Of a stretch of DNA of 64,000 nt, positions 59,726 to 64,000 are shown in pieces. Below the pieces are notes generated by a model. That model searched no databases. It had not been told where the DNA came from and saw only the letters and a list, made by a program, of their open reading frames with translations. How positions within the stretch are numbered: the first letter of the stretch is position 1; every line of letters starts with the position of its first letter. The DNA lies in NCBI RefSeq assembly GCF_030718085.1, contig NZ_JAVAJF010000002.1, forward strand, positions 1 to 64,000, given 5' to 3'. This DNA is from Marinobacter sp. MDS2. Lineage in GTDB: Bacteria; Pseudomonadota; Gammaproteobacteria; Pseudomonadales; Oleiphilaceae. Both the position numbers and the translations under genes were made by a program.

Positions 59726-60720
59726 GCTTTAACGGGTTCTCCGGGGCTAAACCACGCTGAATTTGCACCTCGTGTATTCGCTTCTTCCATGGCGTTTGTG
59801 GCCCGGGAGCGCAGTGAATAGGTGCTGGTGTCTCCGTTGCCGCGAGTGGTGCAACCAAGGCTGACCGATATCTTGCCCACCTCGGGCCAGTCGTGCTCAA
59901 TGAGATTGCGGCGAATGCGCTCGGCAATCACCCGGACGCCTTCCTCTGGAGTGAAAGGAAGGATCAGGAAAAACTCAGACTCATTAATGGTGTACAGCGT
60001 GTCGCCGGCTCGTATGGTTTCGAACAAGCGCTCGGTCATGTTCTTCAGCAAATTTTGCAGCCCGGCTTTGCCGTGCAGGTCCCGAATTTCCTCTGCGTGG
60101 CTCAGGCCAATGCTGGCGACGGAGAGCGGGTGACCGGTGGCAATGGCCCGGCTGATTTCTTTTTGCAGAGTTTCATCGAGAAAGCGAGCGTTATGGGCGC
60201 CGGTAATCGGGTCCGTGGTGGAAAGATTTTGGGCAGACTGTGCCATGTAGTCGTAACCCCAGATGTAAAGCCCGACCACGGCCAGCATGAGGCCCAAGCC
60301 GGAGCTGGAAATCATGGCGTCAGCGAAGGGGTGCCTGAACAACAACGAAATGGAAACGGTTGCGACCAGTAAAGCCGACAGACCAAGCCCTCGGCGCAGG
60401 GGCAGGATGGTCAGATTAAGAACCAGCAGCGGCATTGCCCAGTGGCTGATCCCGGGTGCTTCAAGGGTCAGGCTGGAGATGACCAGCCCGGCGTTCAATA
60501 GACTGAGAATGATCAGGTGTCCCGGCGCTGACAGTTGCTGTCGGCGTGAAATCAACGTGTAGATCAAGCCCACGAACAGCACAGTTGCCATCATCGAGGC
60601 AAGGTAGAACAGTGGATAGAAGCCGTAACGCAGGTTTTGAAGCGCCAGTGCGCCAATAAATACGGCCGCCAGCGCGTAGGCTGCGCTGTGAGTCCAGGTT
60701 CGCAGTCGGGTTTCCGTCAT
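59722..60720 (-). CDS. Membrane protein with degenerate GGDEF domain (second of a pair)
   Basis: 332 residues. Five or six transmembrane helices (about 14-155) precede a GGDEF-like domain (about 165-320), opened by STTDPITGAHNARFLDETL and ending with ISVSLGCTTRG. The catalytic signature GG(D/E)EF reads NESEF (246-250), and the I-site RxxD is not obvious, so diguanylate cyclase activity is unlikely. The domain may sense or signal by protein contact. It overlaps the DedA-PAP2 gene and the upstream GGDEF-like gene by 4 bp each, suggesting coordinated synthesis of the three membrane proteins. Confidence 0.82.
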   Translation of the reverse strand: MTETRLRTWTHSAAYALAAVFIGALALQNLRYGFYPLFYLASMMATVLFVGLIYTLISRRQQLSAPGHLIILSLLNAGLVISSLTLEAPGISHWAMPLLVLNLTILPLRRGLGLSALLVATVSISLLFRHPFADAMISSSGLGLMLAVVGLYIWGYDYMAQSAQNLSTTDPITGAHNARFLDETLQKEISRAIATGHPLSVASIGLSHAEEIRDLHGKAGLQNLLKNMTERLFETIRAGDTLYTINESEFFLILPFTPEEGVRVIAERIRRNLIEHDWPEVGKISVSLGCTTRGNGDTSTYSLRSRATNAMEEANTRGANSAWFSPGEPVKA

Positions 60721-61733
60721 TGTGCTGCGCCTCTGCTATTGTGAGTCCCTGCAATATCGTTGGGCACCGGATTGCTGTAGGTCTGTGTTCGGTTGCCGCC
60801 TTGTTGTTGGGCGCGTCTGAGTGCATTTGAGGCACTGATCTGCAGGCTGTCCGCATCATCGCCAATGTTAAGGCCGGCAACGCCAGCGCTGACGGTCAGT
60901 TTCAGCCCGTGAGAGGCCATCAGGGTGCACAGACCGTTCCGAATACGCTCGGCCGTATCTGCGGCCTCGGTGGTATTGGTGCACGGCAGAATTGCCAAAA
61001 ACTGCAGATCGGCCATGCGATAGTAAGTATCGAAATCCCGTAACTGTGAATGCAGGTATCGGCCAATGCGAGGCAGGATGGCGCTTATATCGGCATCGGG
61101 AGCGGTGTCGCTTAAGTGCGTGTCGAGTCCGATTGCCATGGCGGTCAGATGAGTGCCTTCTCGCTCACTGCGCTGAATCTCTTTGTGCAAATCTGCAGAT
61201 AAGTACTCCCGGCTTGCGGCTTGGGTCAGTTGGTCGGTGCGCCGGAGCGGCTTGAGCTGGCGATCTTTGTATTTTTGCAGAAAAATCAGGATCGCCCCGA
61301 GCAACGTCGACAGCACAAAGGCGCTGATCATCTGGTGGCGGTCGGGGAGTGTGATGAACCATTGGGTGCTGGACATCACCAAAATAACGCCGGCGATCGT
61401 AACGGCTGTTGCGAGGTAGGCTGGGACAAATCCGAAGGTGATCAAGGGCAGGGCATAAAGCCAGTGGCTCAGTGCCCAGGGGCCACGCCAGAGTGCGGCA
61501 AACAGGGCGATGTTCAGGGTGATAAAAAACAGTATGCGCAGGTGTGGCCAAGGCATTGATTGTCTGCGACGGTTGCCGTGCATACCGGTCAGAAACAAGC
61601 CCGCCGTAGACGCCGCCGCGGCTGCCGCTAGCGGTTCTCTCAAGGCAGCGAAACCTGTGGCGGTCAATGCCAGAACAATAAAGCCTATTTTTGAGAGTTT
61701 GCTAGGCAGAAATTTTTCGGCCAACTGGGGCAT
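60717..61733 (-). CDS. Membrane protein with degenerate GGDEF domain (first of a pair)
   Basis: 338 residues, same design as its downstream neighbour: five or six transmembrane helices (about 14-155) and a GGDEF-like domain (about 163-315) with RRTDQLTQAASREYLSADL and TVSAGVAGL. The signature position reads ADLQF (241-245), so the cyclase site is gone, with different substitutions than in the neighbour. ATG 61733 is chosen: AGGA stands eight bases upstream, and the frame's extension to 61994 would run through the proA promoter region and start codon. First gene of the operon, divergent from proA. Confidence 0.8.
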   Translation of the reverse strand: MPQLAEKFLPSKLSKIGFIVLALTATGFAALREPLAAAAAASTAGLFLTGMHGNRRRQSMPWPHLRILFFITLNIALFAALWRGPWALSHWLYALPLITFGFVPAYLATAVTIAGVILVMSSTQWFITLPDRHQMISAFVLSTLLGAILIFLQKYKDRQLKPLRRTDQLTQAASREYLSADLHKEIQRSEREGTHLTAMAIGLDTHLSDTAPDADISAILPRIGRYLHSQLRDFDTYYRMADLQFLAILPCTNTTEAADTAERIRNGLCTLMASHGLKLTVSAGVAGLNIGDDADSLQISASNALRRAQQQGGNRTQTYSNPVPNDIAGTHNSRGAAQ

Positions 61734-61876
61734 GGTGACAGTCCTATACCGGCACATCCGTTGAATATTGAATCCTGTGCAGCGGTATAATAGTCGTTTG
61801 GGGTGCGGACTTGAAACGGGAAAGGTAAAGTAACTCACCGGTTTTAGATTCAGCTTGCAAATAAGAAGGTATATCA

Positions 61877-63133
61877 ATGAACGTTGCAGCGTATATGACG
61901 CAGCTGGGCCAACAGGCTCGGGCCGCCGCGCGAGAAGTTGCCAGGTCAACAACGGAAGTGAGGAATCACGCGCTTTCAGCCACCGCAGACGCACTCGATC
62001 GAGCGCGGGTGGAACTTGCGCAGGCCAACCAGAAAGATCTGGAGAACGGACGTGCGAGCGGGCTTGATGCTGCCATGCTGGACCGACTCGAGCTGACGCC
62101 GGCCCGAATCGATACCATGATTGAAGGTCTGAAGCAGGTGGCGGCCTTGCCAGACCCGGTGGGTGAGATTACCGACATGAACTACCGCCCGTCCGGAATT
62201 CAGGTCGGCAAAATGCGGGTGCCTCTGGGTGTGATCGGTATTATCTATGAATCCCGTCCGAACGTGACCGTTGAAGCCGCCAGCCTGTGCCTGAAATCCG
62301 GCAATGCTACGATTCTACGGGGTGGTTCTGAAGCTATCCATTCCAACCAAGCGGTAGCTGCTTGTATCGCTCAGGGCCTGGCCGCGGCTGGCTTGCCGGA
62401 AGCGGCCGTGCAGGTGGTTGAAACCACCGATCGGGATGCGGTGGGTGAGTTGATCACCATGCCGCAGTACGTTGATGTGATTGTGCCCCGGGGCGGGAAA
62501 GGCCTGATTGAGCGCATTTCGCGAGATGCCAAAGTGCCGGTTATCAAACACTTGGATGGTGTCTGCCACGTTTACATCGACAGCCACGCAGACCCGGAAA
62601 AAGCGCTCAAGGTTGCGGTCAATGCCAAGACTCACCGCTACGGCACCTGCAATACCATGGAAACCTTGCTGGTAGATCAGGAAATCGCTGAGGATATCCT
62701 GCCGTTACTGGCAGCCGAATTCGAAGCGAAAGGTGTTGAGTTGCGCGGTTGTGAGCAAACGCTGAGCATCCTCCCCGGCATAGTTGCCGCGAGTGAAGAC
62801 GACTGGCACGAAGAGTACCTTGCGCCGATTCTTGCGGTGCGCGTGGTTGAGGGGTTGAATGGTGCCATTGACCATATCAATCACTACAGCTCTCAACATA
62901 CCGAAAGCATCGTTACCGAAAACTACACTCGAGCCCGACGTTTCCTCACCGAAGTGGATTCCAGTTCGGTGATGGTCAACGCCTCGACACGGTTTGCTGA
63001 CGGCTTCGAATACGGGCTGGGTGCGGAAATCGGCATTTCCACCGACAAGATTCATGCTCGCGGTCCGGTTGGGTTGCATGGTCTGACGTCGCAAAAGTAT
63101 GTGGTGTTTGGCGACGGCCACATTCGGGCCTGA
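61877..63133 (+). CDS. proA: Gamma-glutamyl phosphate reductase
   Basis: Second enzyme of proline synthesis; reduces gamma-glutamyl phosphate to the semialdehyde with NADPH. The aldehyde-dehydrogenase-like fold shows [29 protein letters not shown], the catalytic-Cys region [15 protein letters not shown] and the C-terminal [20 protein letters not shown] segment. The length is 418 residues. AAGGT precedes the ATG. The proB kinase is not adjacent. nadD follows after 3 bp, as in Pseudomonas. Confidence 0.97.
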   Translation: MNVAAYMTQLGQQARAAAREVARSTTEVRNHALSATADALDRARVELAQANQKDLENGRASGLDAAMLDRLELTPARIDTMIEGLKQVAALPDPVGEITDMNYRPSGIQVGKMRVPLGVIGIIYESRPNVTVEAASLCLKSGNATILRGGSEAIHSNQAVAACIAQGLAAAGLPEAAVQVVETTDRDAVGELITMPQYVDVIVPRGGKGLIERISRDAKVPVIKHLDGVCHVYIDSHADPEKALKVAVNAKTHRYGTCNTMETLLVDQEIAEDILPLLAAEFEAKGVELRGCEQTLSILPGIVAASEDDWHEEYLAPILAVRVVEGLNGAIDHINHYSSQHTESIVTENYTRARRFLTEVDSSSVMVNASTRFADGFEYGLGAEIGISTDKIHARGPVGLHGLTSQKYVVFGDGHIRA

Positions 63134-63136
63134 TTG

Positions 63137-63778
63137 ATGCACGTTATCTACGGCGGGACGTTCGACCCCATCCACCACGGGCACCTGAGGTTGGCCCTGG
63201 AAGTTGCCGACGCGCTTCAGGTGGAGCGGGTGGATCTGGTGCCGTGCCACATTCCGCCTCACCGAGGGAGTACCGGCGCAACCTCGGCTCAGCGGCTCGA
63301 TATGATTCGACTGGCAGTCGAAGGCGAATCGAGGTTGCACGTTGATGACCGGGAACTTCAGCGCGCCGGGGCCTCCTATACCGCGGATACATTGCGACAG
63401 TTACGGACTGAGCTGGGCCCGAAGCGGCCGTTGGTGATGGTCGTGGGGACCGATGCCTTCGCCGGCTTTGATCGGTGGCGCGAGTGGCGGGAAATACCGG
63501 AGTTGGCGCATATCGTCGTGGTTAGTCGGCCCGGGTCGGCGTTGCCGGAAGCAAGCGTGGCCAGCAGCCTGTATAGAGAGCGCCCTGCCGAAACACCGGG
63601 CGACCTTTGGCAGACCCCTGCCGGTAGGATTCTGGCGTTTGATGCGCCGCTGATGGACATATCGGCGACCGGCATTCGACAGCGCATTTCAGGCGGACAT
63701 TCACCGCGTTACCTGCTGCCCGATTCGGTCTTGCAGAGAATTCATGACCAAGGCCTGTACGGTGCCTGCCCTGACTGA
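63137..63778 (+). CDS. nadD: Nicotinate-nucleotide adenylyltransferase
   Basis: Makes deamido-NAD from nicotinate mononucleotide and ATP in NAD synthesis. The nucleotidyl-transferase motif YGGTFDPIHHGHLRLA with its HxGH stands at the N terminus, and ISATGIRQRI is the second ATP-binding motif near the C terminus. DLVPCHIPPHR and VVGTDAFAGFDRWREW are also typical. The start is ATG 63137 rather than TTG 63134; length 213 residues. proA and rsfS are its conserved neighbours. Confidence 0.96.
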   Translation: MHVIYGGTFDPIHHGHLRLALEVADALQVERVDLVPCHIPPHRGSTGATSAQRLDMIRLAVEGESRLHVDDRELQRAGASYTADTLRQLRTELGPKRPLVMVVGTDAFAGFDRWREWREIPELAHIVVVSRPGSALPEASVASSLYRERPAETPGDLWQTPAGRILAFDAPLMDISATGIRQRISGGHSPRYLLPDSVLQRIHDQGLYGACPD

Positions 63779-63790
63779 AACTTTTAGTGC

Positions 63791-63842
63791 TACAATCGCG
63801 TTCGAATATCACTAATCGGGCGGCCATCTGGGCCATCGCCCG
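63791..63842 (+). promoter_or_regulatory. Possible rsfS promoter element and leader hairpin
   Basis: TACAAT (63791-63796) could be a -10 box, but the -35 region is poor. CGGGCG (63817-63822) and CGCCCG (63837-63842) can pair, with GGCC/GGCC inside, giving a hairpin 15 bp before rsfS. There is no T tract after it. Confidence 0.35.
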
Positions 63843-63857
63843 GAACACAGGGTAATT

Positions 63858-64000
63858 ATGCAGGCAGAACAACTGAAAGATCTGGTCGTAAACGCGCTGG
63901 AAGACATTAAAGCGCAGGACATCAGCGTAGTGGATGTCCGTGATCGTACCAGCGTTACTGATTTTATGGTTCTCGCATCGGGTACCTCCAGTCGGCACGT
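63858..64000 (+). CDS. rsfS: Ribosomal silencing factor RsfS (5' part)
   Basis: The first 47 residues of RsfS/RsfA, which binds ribosomal protein L14 and blocks subunit joining during starvation. [38 protein letters not shown] and LASGTSSRH match the family N terminus. The window ends inside the gene. Position after nadD is conserved. Confidence 0.95.
   Translation, partial: MQAEQLKDLVVNALEDIKAQDISVVDVRDRTSVTDFMVLASGTSSRH

Overview
The window is a gene-dense chromosomal segment of a gammaproteobacterium. Gene content and order point to Marinobacter or a close relative: leuA next to an rRNA operon, the bc1 operon followed by sspAB, an unbroken dcw cluster ending in lpxC, a pseudomonad-type gene in the holD position before rimI, and a meso-DAP MurE. 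This assignment is inference from gene order and protein character; no database was searched. Apart from the thyA-folA gap and a few accessory genes, this is core housekeeping DNA. I see no prophage, insertion sequence, tRNA or CRISPR array.

Layout. 1-120: 3' end of a 5S rRNA with its terminator. 214-5523: leuA, a candidate DNA polymerase III psi subunit, rimI, prfC, tatD. 5563-6617: rplM-rpsI with promoter and terminator. 6805-9450: petABC (cytochrome bc1). 9496-10616: sspAB. 10617-13448 (minus): a DiaA-like SIS protein, yraN, lpoA. 13591-14850: rsmI and RNase P RNA. 15056-33249: the complete division and cell wall cluster (mraZ, rsmH, ftsL, ftsI, murE, murF, mraY, murD, ftsW, murG, murC, ddlB, ftsQ, ftsA, ftsZ, lpxC), starting with a recognisable promoter and an array of MraZ boxes. 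33261-37774: dciA, an M23 peptidase, secA. 37812-41232: argJ, a Nudix-ThiE fusion, moaC, ribA. 41233-44440 (minus): xseB-ispA-dxs for isoprenoid precursors. 44498-48671: an NRDE protein, a TSUP transporter, lgt, thyA, folA. 48690-56234: a DEAD-box helicase, a thioesterase, a haloalkane-dehalogenase-like protein, an orphan ORF, an AI-2E family transporter, a peptidoglycan-binding protein, ilvD. 56397-58277: a cNMP-HDOD protein and a LON-domain protein. 58274-61733 (minus): a three-gene membrane operon (two GGDEF-like proteins and a DedA-PAP2 fusion). 61877-64000: proA, nadD and the start of rsfS.

Much of the window supports envelope growth. The dcw cluster makes lipid II and the divisome, LpoA activates a class A PBP, the M23 protein may trim peptidoglycan, SecA exports protein, Lgt matures lipoproteins, Dxs/IspA feed undecaprenyl phosphate synthesis, and the DedA-PAP2 fusion could recycle that carrier. 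A second theme is replication (psi-like, DiaA-like, DciA, ThyA/FolA).

The most unusual structure is in the 360-bp thyA-folA gap. Two long palindromic elements lie in opposite orientation. They share a conserved core of about 55 nt, but their stems differ in sequence and each is (nearly) perfectly self-complementary, a covariation pattern suggesting a structured repeat family. Other points of interest are a DiaA-like protein that lost its SIS ligand site but kept the C-terminal Leu-Phe, a haloalkane-dehalogenase-like protein with Asn in place of the nucleophilic Asp, and two adjacent GGDEF-like proteins that both lack the GGDEF signature.
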